From Pseudomonas fragi (GTDB lineage: Bacteria; Pseudomonadota; Gammaproteobacteria; Pseudomonadales; Pseudomonadaceae), in the NCBI RefSeq assembly GCF_900105835.1, contig NZ_LT629783.1:1984001-2048000 (forward strand): DNA of 64,000 nt, written 5' to 3'. The position numbers and the translations under genes were made by a program. The notes beneath the pieces are model-generated. The model did not search any database, was not told the DNA's origin, and was given only the letters and a program-made list of their open reading frames with translations. Position 1 is the stretch's first letter. Every line of letters starts with the position of its first letter. Below are positions 52,002 through 59,542 of this stretch, piece by piece.

Positions 52002-53201
52002 ATGAACAACGCTTTGAACCAGCTGCAGCCTTACCCGTTCGAAAAACTGCGCGCCCTGCTTGGCAGCGTGCAGCCCAACGCCGACAAGCGTGCGATTGCC
52101 CTGTCGATTGGCGAACCGAAACACCGCTCCCCGGACTTCGTGGCCAAGGCGCTGGCTGACAACCTCGACCAGATGGCGGTGTACCCGACCACCCTGGGCA
52201 TCCCGGCGCTGCGCGAAGCCATCGCCGGCTGGGCCGAGCGGCGCTTCAATGTACCCAAGGGCTGGCTCGACCCGGCGCGCAACATCCTGCCGGTCAATGG
52301 CACCCGTGAAGCCCTGTTTGCTTTCACCCAGACCGTGGTCAACCGTGGCGACGACGCCCTGGTCGTCAGCCCGAACCCGTTCTATCAGATCTACGAAGGC
52401 GCAGCCTTCCTCGCCGGCGCCCAGCCGCACTACCTGCCGTGCCTGGCCGAGCATGGTTTCAACCCGGATTTCGATGCGGTGTCCGTCGACACCTGGAAGC
52501 GCTGCCAGATCCTGTTCCTGTGCTCGCCAGGCAACCCGACCGGCGCGCTGATCCCGCTCGACACCCTGAAAAAATTGATCGCCCTGGCCGACGAACACGA
52601 CTTCGTGATCGCTGCGGACGAGTGCTACAGCGAGCTGTATTTCGACGAGCAAACCCCGCCGGTCGGCCTGCTCAGCGCCTGCGTGGCCCTGGGCCGCGAA
52701 GACTTCAAACGCTGCGTGGTGTTCCACAGCCTGTCCAAGCGCTCGAACCTGCCGGGTTTGCGTTCCGGTTTTGTGGCGGGAGATGCCGACATCCTCAAGG
52801 CGTTCCTGCTGTACCGCACTTACCACGGCTGCGCCATGCCGGTGCAAACCCAGCTGGCCAGCATTGCGGCCTGGAACGACGAAGAGCACGTACGCACCAA
52901 CCGTGACCTGTATCGCGAGAAGTTCGATGCGGTGCTGGAGATTTTGACCCCGGTGCTGGACGTACAACGCCCGGATGGCGGTTTTTACCTGTGGCCCAAG
53001 GTTGAAGGTGACGATGCCGAGTTCTGTCGCGATTTGTTTGTCGAAGAGCACGTTACCGTAGTGCCGGGTTCGTACCTGTCCCGTGAGGTAGACGGCTTCA
53101 ACCCGGGGGCTGGGCGCGTGCGCATGGCTCTGGTTGCGCCACTGGCTGAGTGCGTGGAAGCCGCCGGACGCATCCGCGATTTTATCCAGCGTCGCCGCTA
53201 A
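52002..53201 (+). CDS. dapC: DapC, N-succinyldiaminopimelate aminotransferase
   Basis: PLP aminotransferase of 399 residues for the third succinylase step of lysine synthesis. Class-I fold: SPGNPTGALIPL, and the PLP lysine in HSLSKRSNLPGLRSGF (about residue 247). In P. aeruginosa the gene after glnD is dapC, as here. Separate from dapD and dapE, which lie 3.5 and 10 kb downstream. Confidence 0.92.
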   Translation: MNNALNQLQPYPFEKLRALLGSVQPNADKRAIALSIGEPKHRSPDFVAKALADNLDQMAVYPTTLGIPALREAIAGWAERRFNVPKGWLDPARNILPVNGTREALFAFTQTVVNRGDDALVVSPNPFYQIYEGAAFLAGAQPHYLPCLAEHGFNPDFDAVSVDTWKRCQILFLCSPGNPTGALIPLDTLKKLIALADEHDFVIAADECYSELYFDEQTPPVGLLSACVALGREDFKRCVVFHSLSKRSNLPGLRSGFVAGDADILKAFLLYRTYHGCAMPVQTQLASIAAWNDEEHVRTNRDLYREKFDAVLEILTPVLDVQRPDGGFYLWPKVEGDDAEFCRDLFVEEHVTVVPGSYLSREVDGFNPGAGRVRMALVAPLAECVEAAGRIRDFIQRRR

Positions 53202-53210
53202 TCCGCTCCC

Positions 53211-53295
53211 GTGGGAGCGGGCTTGCTCGCGATGGCATCACTGCGATTTGGCTGAGACACCTCATCGCTTGCATCGCGAGCAAGCCCGCTCCCAC
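53211..53295. repeat. REPIN between dapC and the antiporter gene
   Basis: Arms GTGGGAGCGGGCTTGCTCGCGA (53211-53232) and its complement (53274-53295), between convergent genes. Confidence 0.92.
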
Positions 53296-53306
53296 ATAAA
53301 GCGGGA

Positions 53307-54953
53307 TTATTTCACCGTGCCCAGGTTGGCTTCGCTCAAGTCCAGATCCTTGAGGATCTCGCTCAGGGCGTCATCGCCGATTTCATGGTGACGGCGCAAG
53401 CTGTACAGCTCCAACCGCTGCGCCCGCAGTGCCTTGAGCCGTAAACGGCTCTCCAGCTGGTCCATTTGCGAAGCCAGTGCCTGGGCTTCTGCCGAGTCGT
53501 TGTACACCTCCAGCTGATGACGGTACTCGGACATGATCCGCGCCTTCAGCTCAGCCGCCAGAGCTGCCTGGGCCGCATCCTGCTGACCATCGGCCTCCAC
53601 CACCTCTTCTGCCTCCAGCGCGTGAATCGCCGCTTCTGCTGTGCGCCGCCAGGCTTCGCGCACTTCCTTGCGCATGGCATCGTCCGGGCTTTTTGGAATA
53701 CCGCGCAACAACACGGGCAAGGCGATGCAGGCCGCCACCAGCGACAGCAATATCACTCCGGCAGCAATAAAGATCAGCAAATCACGCTCAGGGAAATTCA
53801 AACCCTCACTGACCAGTAATGGCACCGACATCACACCCGCCAGCGTTACCGCTCCACGCACCCCGCCCACGGTCAACAGCCAGCAGGAGCGCGCCGTCGG
53901 CACCATTGTCAGCTCGCCCTTGCCACGCCAGCGGCGCAGCAGACCCGACAGCCGCCAGATGCTCTGCACCCAGATAAAGCGCAGCGCCAACAACACCAGA
54001 AAAATCGCCACCACATCCAGGCAGCGGTACATCAGGGTTGGCCACAAGGTGGTTTCGTGGCTGACCACCGCCTTGATGATGTCCGGCAGTTGCAGCCCCA
54101 ATAGCAAAAAGATCAGGCCGTTGAAGGCAAATTCCAGCAGCGACCACACACTGCGGTTAAGCAGGCGGGTGCTGGTCTGACGCGGCAACAGGTCCAGCCA
54201 GCTCTGCATCATCCCCGCAGCAACCGCCGACAGGATGCCCGATGCGCCCAGTCGCTCGGCCAGTACATAGGCGGCAAAAGGCAGCAGCAACATGAACACC
54301 ACATGGGTCGCCGGGTCATCCCAGCCGCGAGCGATCATCCATGCCCGCAAACGCCCGACCAGCCAGCTCAACGCCACGCCGATAGCCAGCCCGCCGCAGG
54401 CCACCAGGACAAAAGTCAGGCTGGCGTTGGCCAGCGAGAACACCCCGGTAATGGCCGCTGCCAGGGCGAACTTGAATGTCACCAGGCCCGTAGCGTCATT
54501 CATCAACGCCTCGCCTTGCAGCATATGCATCAAGGGCGCCGGCAGACGGTTTTGGGCAATGGCCGAGACGGCCACCGCATCGGTGGGTGACAACACCGCG
54601 GCCAGGGCAAATGCCACCGGCAAGGGAATGCTCGGCAGCAGCCAGTGGATGAAATAACCCGCCCCCACCACCGTAAACAGCACCAGCCCCACCGCCAGGG
54701 TCAGAATCGGCCCACGCAGGCGCCAGAACTCACGCTTGGGCATGCGCCAGCCATCCGAGAACAGCAGCGGCGGCAAGAACAGAAACAGGAACAGCTCAGG
54801 TTCCAGCGCCACATGCAGGCCCAGTGTCGGCCAGGCCAGTACAGCGCCGGCAGCAATCTGCACCAGCGGCAAAGGCAACGGTATGACACGCCCCAACAGA
54901 CGCGAAACCCCCACCAGCATCAGCAGGATAAGGACGGTATAGGCGGTTTGCAT
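53307..54953 (-). CDS. CPA1-family Na+/H+ antiporter
   Basis: Membrane antiporter of 548 residues. About 12 hydrophobic segments to residue about 405, with LSPTDAVAVSAI and GEALMNDATGLV carrying the conserved acidic residues of the NhaP/YjcE group; then a cytosolic tail of about 140 residues rich in Ala, Glu and Leu (likely helical). It exchanges Na+ or K+ for H+ (ion not decided by sequence). Divergent from the Spx/ArsC-like gene. Confidence 0.87.
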   Translation of the reverse strand: MQTAYTVLILLMLVGVSRLLGRVIPLPLPLVQIAAGAVLAWPTLGLHVALEPELFLFLFLPPLLFSDGWRMPKREFWRLRGPILTLAVGLVLFTVVGAGYFIHWLLPSIPLPVAFALAAVLSPTDAVAVSAIAQNRLPAPLMHMLQGEALMNDATGLVTFKFALAAAITGVFSLANASLTFVLVACGGLAIGVALSWLVGRLRAWMIARGWDDPATHVVFMLLLPFAAYVLAERLGASGILSAVAAGMMQSWLDLLPRQTSTRLLNRSVWSLLEFAFNGLIFLLLGLQLPDIIKAVVSHETTLWPTLMYRCLDVVAIFLVLLALRFIWVQSIWRLSGLLRRWRGKGELTMVPTARSCWLLTVGGVRGAVTLAGVMSVPLLVSEGLNFPERDLLIFIAAGVILLSLVAACIALPVLLRGIPKSPDDAMRKEVREAWRRTAEAAIHALEAEEVVEADGQQDAAQAALAAELKARIMSEYRHQLEVYNDSAEAQALASQMDQLESRLRLKALRAQRLELYSLRRHHEIGDDALSEILKDLDLSEANLGTVK

Positions 54954-55182
54954 ATCAGCAGAGTTCCCGAACGATCAGTTTTAAACTAAATAAATAGCAA
55001 CAATTTCCCATTGCGCTCCATAGTAGCGTCTAACCGTAAAAGCCGAGCCTGAACAAAAGTAGCAGTGCGACGACATGTCACAAGTCTGTGCCAAGCTCGC
55101 AGCCATTCACGCCCAAGGGCGCTGCACATGGCATAATCCGCGACCGCTCATTTACCGCATCTCCAAAGGAGGGGCAATTTCC

Positions 55183-55545
55183 GTGACCGACTCAAGCAAG
55201 ACGTTGCACCTTTTCGGCATCAAAGCCTGCGACACCATGAAAAAGGCTCGCACCTGGCTCGATGAGCATGCAGTGCGCTACGACTTTCATGACTACAAAA
55301 GCAGCGGCATTGACCGTGAACACCTGACCCAATGGTGTAACGAGCACGGCTGGCAAGTGGTGCTCAACCGCGCCGGTACAACCTTTCGCAAGCTCGACGA
55401 CGAACGCAAAGCCGATCTCGACCAAGCGAAGGCCATTGAACTGATGCTCGCCCAACCCTCGATGATCAAGCGCCCGGTGCTCGATCTCGGTGACAAAACC
55501 CTGATTGGCTTCAAGCCAGATCTTTATGCGGCGGCCCTTCTGTAA
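55183..55545 (+). CDS. ArsC/Spx-family thioredoxin-fold protein (YffB-like)
   Basis: Protein of 120 residues with the ArsC/Spx fold and one N-terminal Cys in GIKACDTMKKARTWL; YDFHDYKSSGI and MIKRPVLDL are conserved. YffB-type proteins use glutathione but their substrate is unknown; not a proven arsenate reductase. The GTG at 55183 is chosen since AAAGGAGGGG stands 8 bases before; an upstream ATG frame has no ribosome site. It precedes dapD by 36 bases. Confidence 0.85.
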   Translation: MTDSSKTLHLFGIKACDTMKKARTWLDEHAVRYDFHDYKSSGIDREHLTQWCNEHGWQVVLNRAGTTFRKLDDERKADLDQAKAIELMLAQPSMIKRPVLDLGDKTLIGFKPDLYAAALL

Positions 55546-55581
55546 GCGCCCGCCCATTTATTTTTTGTAAGAGGTAATTGC

Positions 55582-56616
55582 ATGTCTACTACCCTGTTCA
55601 GCGCAGCCTTCGGCGTCGGCACCCAAAACCGTCAAGGCGCATGGCTGGAAGTGTTCTACGCACAACCCCTGATCAATCCATCGGCCGAGCTGATTGCAGC
55701 CATCGCACCGATTCTGGGCTACACCGGTGGCAATCAGGCAATCACCTTTACCACCGCACAAGCCGCTCAAATGGCAGAAGCCGTCAAGCCTGTGGACGCT
55801 GCTCAAGCGGCCCTGCTGACCCGCCTGGCCGAAAGCCACAAGCCGCTGGTCGCGACCCTGCTGGCCGAAGACGCCACGCTGACCTCCACGCCTGAGGCCT
55901 ACCTCAAGCTGCACCTGCTGTCCCATCGCCTGGTCAAGCCCCACGGCCTGAGCCTGGCGGGTGTGTTCCCGCTGCTACCAAACGTTGCATGGACCAGCCA
56001 GGGCGCCATCGATCTGGGCGAACTGGCCGAGCGTCAACTTGAAGCGCGCCTGCGTGGCGATCTGCTGGAAGTGTTCTCGGTCGACAAGTTCCCGAAAATG
56101 ACCGACTACGTTGTCCCTGCCGGCGTGCGCATCGCTGACGCGGCGCGTATTCGCCTGGGTGCTTATGTGGGCGAAGGCACCACAGTGATGCACGAAGGCT
56201 TCGTCAACTTCAACGCCGGCACCGAAGGCCCGGGCATGATCGAAGGCCGTGTTTCGGCTGGCGTGTTCGTGGGCAAAGGTTCGGACCTGGGCGGCGGCTG
56301 CTCGACCATGGGCACCCTCTCGGGCGGTGGCAACATCGTGATCAAGGTTGGCGAAGGCTGCCTGATCGGCGCCAACGCCGGTATCGGCATCCCGCTGGGT
56401 GACCGCAACACCGTTGAGTCCGGCCTGTACGTGACCGCGGGTACCAAAGTGGCCCTGCTGGACGAAAACAACCAGCTGGTCAAAGTGGTCAAGGCCCGTG
56501 ACCTGGCTGGCCAGCCTGACCTGTTGTTCCGTCGCAACTCGGAAACCGGCGCTGTGGAATGCAAGACCCACAAGTCGGCCATCGAGCTGAACGAAGCACT
56601 GCACGCGCACAACTAA
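55582..56616 (+). CDS. dapD: DapD, tetrahydrodipicolinate N-succinyltransferase
   Basis: Beta-helix enzyme of 344 residues, the first succinylase step. It is of the long Pseudomonas type, not the 274-residue E. coli type. The hexapeptide stretch runs from RIADAARIRLGAYVGEGTT to about GDRNTVESGLYVTAG. Upstream GTAAGAGG is the ribosome site. Precedes csdA by 58 bases. Confidence 0.95.
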   Translation: MSTTLFSAAFGVGTQNRQGAWLEVFYAQPLINPSAELIAAIAPILGYTGGNQAITFTTAQAAQMAEAVKPVDAAQAALLTRLAESHKPLVATLLAEDATLTSTPEAYLKLHLLSHRLVKPHGLSLAGVFPLLPNVAWTSQGAIDLGELAERQLEARLRGDLLEVFSVDKFPKMTDYVVPAGVRIADAARIRLGAYVGEGTTVMHEGFVNFNAGTEGPGMIEGRVSAGVFVGKGSDLGGGCSTMGTLSGGGNIVIKVGEGCLIGANAGIGIPLGDRNTVESGLYVTAGTKVALLDENNQLVKVVKARDLAGQPDLLFRRNSETGAVECKTHKSAIELNEALHAHN

Positions 56617-56674
56617 GCGTCTGTCTGAAACTGACGGGGCCGGCTTCCGGCCTCGTCAACAGAGCCCGAACACC

Positions 56675-57880
56675 ATGCTTTTGCCTTCTCCCTGGCGCGC
56701 TGACTTCCCCGCCATCGCCGCCTTGCAACGTCAGGCCCAGACCTATCTGGACAGCGCTGCAACCACGCAAAAACCCCAAGCCCTGCTCGACGCACTGACG
56801 CACTACTACGCCAATGGCGCAGCCAATGTGCACCGGGCCCAGCACCTGCCGGGCGCCCACGCGACCCAGGCCTTCGAAAACACCCGCCACAAAGTGACGC
56901 AATGGCTCAATGCTGGCGAGTGCGGGCAAATCGTTTTCACCCACGGTGCCACGTCGGCGCTGAACCTTCTGGCCTATGGCCTGGAGCACCAATTCAAGAC
57001 GGGCGATGACATTGTTATCAGCGCCCTGGAACACCACGCCAACCTGCTGCCGTGGCAGCAGCTGGCGCAGCGTAAAGGGTTGAATCTGGTGGTGTTGCCG
57101 CTGGATGCCGACGGCGTGATCGACCTCGAGGCAGCCGCACGCCTGATCACCCCGCGCACCCGCCTGCTGGCCGTAAGCCAGTTGTCCAACGTACTGGGCG
57201 TATGGCAGCCCCTGCCTGAACTGCTGGCGCTGGCCAAGGCCCATCAGGCCCTGACCGTAGTCGATGGCGCACAAGGTGTGGTCCACGGTCGTCATGACGT
57301 GCAGGCGTTAGGCTGCGACTTCTATGTATTTTCCAGCCACAAGCTGTATGGCCCGGACGGGCTGGGCGTGCTGTTTGGCCGCCATGAAGCGCTGAGCCTT
57401 TTGCAGCACTGGCAGTTTGGCGGCGAAATGGTCCAGGACGCCGACTACCAGCACGCCACCTTCCGCCCCGCGCCGCTGGGCTTTGAGGCCGGAACCCCGG
57501 CGATAGCCAGCGTGATCGGCCTGGGCGCAACGCTCAACTATCTGGCCAACCTCGACCAGGCCGCCGTGCAAGCCCACGAAGCAGCGCTGCACGGGTTGCT
57601 CGTCGAGGGTTTGCAGCAGCGTCAGGGCATTCGCCTGCTGGGCACTCCGCAACTGGCCTTGGTCAGTTTTGTCGTGGATGGCGTACACAACGCCGACCTG
57701 GCCCACTTACTGACCGAACAGGGAATAGCCGTGCGCGCCGGGCATCATTGCGCCATGCCGCTGCTCAAAGGCCTGGGGCTGGCCGGAGCCATCCGCGTTT
57801 CGCTGGCGCTGTACAACGATTCAGACGATCTGGAGCGTTTTTTCGACGCGCTCGATCAGGCGCTGGAGCTGCTGCAATGA
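56675..57880 (+). CDS. csdA: CsdA, cysteine desulfurase
   Basis: Group II (SufS/CsdA-type) PLP cysteine desulfurase of 401 residues. PLP lysine in FSSHKLYGPDGLG (about residue 222) and catalytic Cys in RAGHHCAMPLL (about residue 358). It passes sulfur to CsdE; the stop overlaps csdE by 4 bases (ATGA). Paired with csdE and, across a REPIN, tcdA, so CsdA is preferred to SufS; no sufBCD genes are near. Confidence 0.92.
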   Translation: MLLPSPWRADFPAIAALQRQAQTYLDSAATTQKPQALLDALTHYYANGAANVHRAQHLPGAHATQAFENTRHKVTQWLNAGECGQIVFTHGATSALNLLAYGLEHQFKTGDDIVISALEHHANLLPWQQLAQRKGLNLVVLPLDADGVIDLEAAARLITPRTRLLAVSQLSNVLGVWQPLPELLALAKAHQALTVVDGAQGVVHGRHDVQALGCDFYVFSSHKLYGPDGLGVLFGRHEALSLLQHWQFGGEMVQDADYQHATFRPAPLGFEAGTPAIASVIGLGATLNYLANLDQAAVQAHEAALHGLLVEGLQQRQGIRLLGTPQLALVSFVVDGVHNADLAHLLTEQGIAVRAGHHCAMPLLKGLGLAGAIRVSLALYNDSDDLERFFDALDQALELLQ

Positions 57881-58281
57881 CTCTGCCCGCCCAGGCGCAG
57901 GCGGCGCTCGACAGCTTTGAGCATTGCAGCGGCTGGGAACAGCGTGCGCGCCTGTTGATGCAATGGGGTCAGCGTTTGCCGGAGCTGAGCGAGACCGACA
58001 AAACCGAGGCCAACCGCGTACATGGCTGTGAAAGCCTTATGTGGCTGGTGGGCAAGCAGGTCGATGGTCGCTGGCAGTTTGCGGCCAGCAGTGAGGCGCG
58101 GTTGATTCGCGGGCTGGTGGCGTTGCTGCTGGCGCGGGTCAATGGCTTGACCACTGAAGAGCTGCAACAGGTCGATTTGCCGGGCTGGTTCGAGCAGTTG
58201 GGCCTGAGCCGGCAACTGTCGCCATCGCGCAGCAACGGGCTGAATGCCGTGCTGGTGCGGATGCGGGAGTTGGCAGGCTAA
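57877..58281 (+). CDS. csdE: CsdE, SufE-family sulfur acceptor
   Basis: SufE-fold protein of 134 residues with acceptor Cys in NRVHGCESLMWL (about residue 51). It raises CsdA activity and relays persulfide. The ATG overlaps the csdA stop; a longer frame upstream inside csdA is a shadow. Function in cyclic t6A formation is inferred from the neighbouring tcdA. Confidence 0.92.
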   Translation: MTLPAQAQAALDSFEHCSGWEQRARLLMQWGQRLPELSETDKTEANRVHGCESLMWLVGKQVDGRWQFAASSEARLIRGLVALLLARVNGLTTEELQQVDLPGWFEQLGLSRQLSPSRSNGLNAVLVRMRELAG

Positions 58282-58341
58282 CCCTTGCCGCTTCCACAGA
58301 TGTTGTGCGGCCCTCAAAACCCGGGCTTGCGCAAAATAACT

Positions 58342-58426
58342 GTGGGAGCGGGCTTGCCCGCGATGCTGGCGATTCGGTTCATCTGAAAAGCCGCAGCGAT
58401 CCTATCGCGAGCAAGCCCGCTCCCAC
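58342..58426. repeat. REPIN between csdE and tcdA
   Basis: Arms at 58342-58363 (one variant base, GCCCGC) and 58405-58426, between convergent genes. Confidence 0.92.
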
Positions 58427-58447
58427 AGGTCAGGTCCGGGGCGAGCC

Positions 58448-59266
58448 TTATTCCTGCGGTGCAGGCTTTACCTTCTCCGAAGGCCGCCGCACGCCCGCCA
58501 CGATCTTGTCCACCGCCTTGGTCGCCGCGACCATACCAAAGGTGGCGGTCACCATCATCACCGCGCCAAACCCGCCGGCGCAGTCCAATTTGACCCCATC
58601 CCCCACAAAACTCTTCTGCAGGCAAATGCTGCCGTCCGGCTTGGGATAACGCAGCTGTTCGGTAGAGAACACACACGGCACGCTGTAATGGCGGGTCATG
58701 GTGCGCGAAAAGCCATAGTCGCGGCGCAAGGTCGAACGCACCTTGGAGGCAAGCGGATCATTGAACGTACGGTTCAAGTCACAGACCTGGATCAGCGTCG
58801 GGTCAATTTGCCCGCCCGCACCACCGGTGGTGATGATCTGGATCTTGCGCCGCTTGCACCAGGCAATCAGCGCCGCCTTGGCATTTACGCTGTCGATGCA
58901 GTCGATCACGCAGTCAATATTCGGGGTGATGTACTCGGCCATGGTTTCGCGGGTGACGAAATCCGCCACTTCGTGAACCACACAATCCGGGTTGATCTGA
59001 CGCAGGCGCTCGGCCATCACTTCGACCTTGTCCCGACCAATGGTCGTGCTCAAGGCGTGCAACTGGCGGTTGCTGTTGCTGACGCACACGTCATCCAGGT
59101 CAAACAACGAAATCTCGCCGACGCCGCAGCGCGCAATGGCTTCTGCCGCCCACGACCCGACACCGCCCACACCGACGATCGCCACATGGGCTACCTTCAG
59201 CCGTTCAAGGCCTTCCAGCCCATATAACCGGGCTACACCGGCAAAACGTGGATCTTCTGTACTCAT
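58448..59266 (-). CDS. tcdA: TcdA (CsdL), tRNA threonylcarbamoyladenosine dehydratase
   Basis: E1-like ThiF-family enzyme of 272 residues that cyclises t6A37 to ct6A in tRNA using ATP. GVGGVGSWAAEAIARCG is the nucleotide site; SNSNRQLHA, IDCIDSVNAKA and a C-terminal hydrophobic anchor GGFGAVMMVTATFGM are typical. The ATG at 59266 with GGGGTG before it is chosen. Convergent with csdA-csdE, its sulfur-transfer partners. Confidence 0.93.
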   Translation of the reverse strand: MSTEDPRFAGVARLYGLEGLERLKVAHVAIVGVGGVGSWAAEAIARCGVGEISLFDLDDVCVSNSNRQLHALSTTIGRDKVEVMAERLRQINPDCVVHEVADFVTRETMAEYITPNIDCVIDCIDSVNAKAALIAWCKRRKIQIITTGGAGGQIDPTLIQVCDLNRTFNDPLASKVRSTLRRDYGFSRTMTRHYSVPCVFSTEQLRYPKPDGSICLQKSFVGDGVKLDCAGGFGAVMMVTATFGMVAATKAVDKIVAGVRRPSEKVKPAPQE

Positions 59267-59292
59267 CACCAACACCCCAAAAACCGGCGCGC

Positions 59293-59298
59293 ATTATA
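59293..59298 (-). promoter_or_regulatory. -10 element of tcdA
   Basis: TATAAT on the minus strand, 27 bases before the tcdA ATG; no clear -35. The rest of the 276-base gap to ndvB shows no gene. Confidence 0.5.
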
Positions 59299-59542
59299 GG
59301 GGGCTTACATTGCATTGAGTATCTTTCCTACAGGCTATGCGACCAAGCCTGCTTTAATAGCCTACTGAGTAAGAAGATCAGAGCTACAAATAATAAAGAA
59401 AGAACTTAAGACGGTAACAACTGCCCAACGCCGGATCCAATTCCGTCAGCTATACGATGGGTCGGAGCACAGTGTAGGATGCGCGCCGTTTGGCACCCGC
59501 CGACCGATCTTCGTTCCACTCCCTTTGGAACCCGAAATAGTT

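Noticed and set aside
55075..55182. ATG start 36 codons upstream of the Spx/ArsC-like gene
   Set aside because: No ribosome site, extension unlike the family; GTG at 55183 follows a strong AGGAGG-type site.
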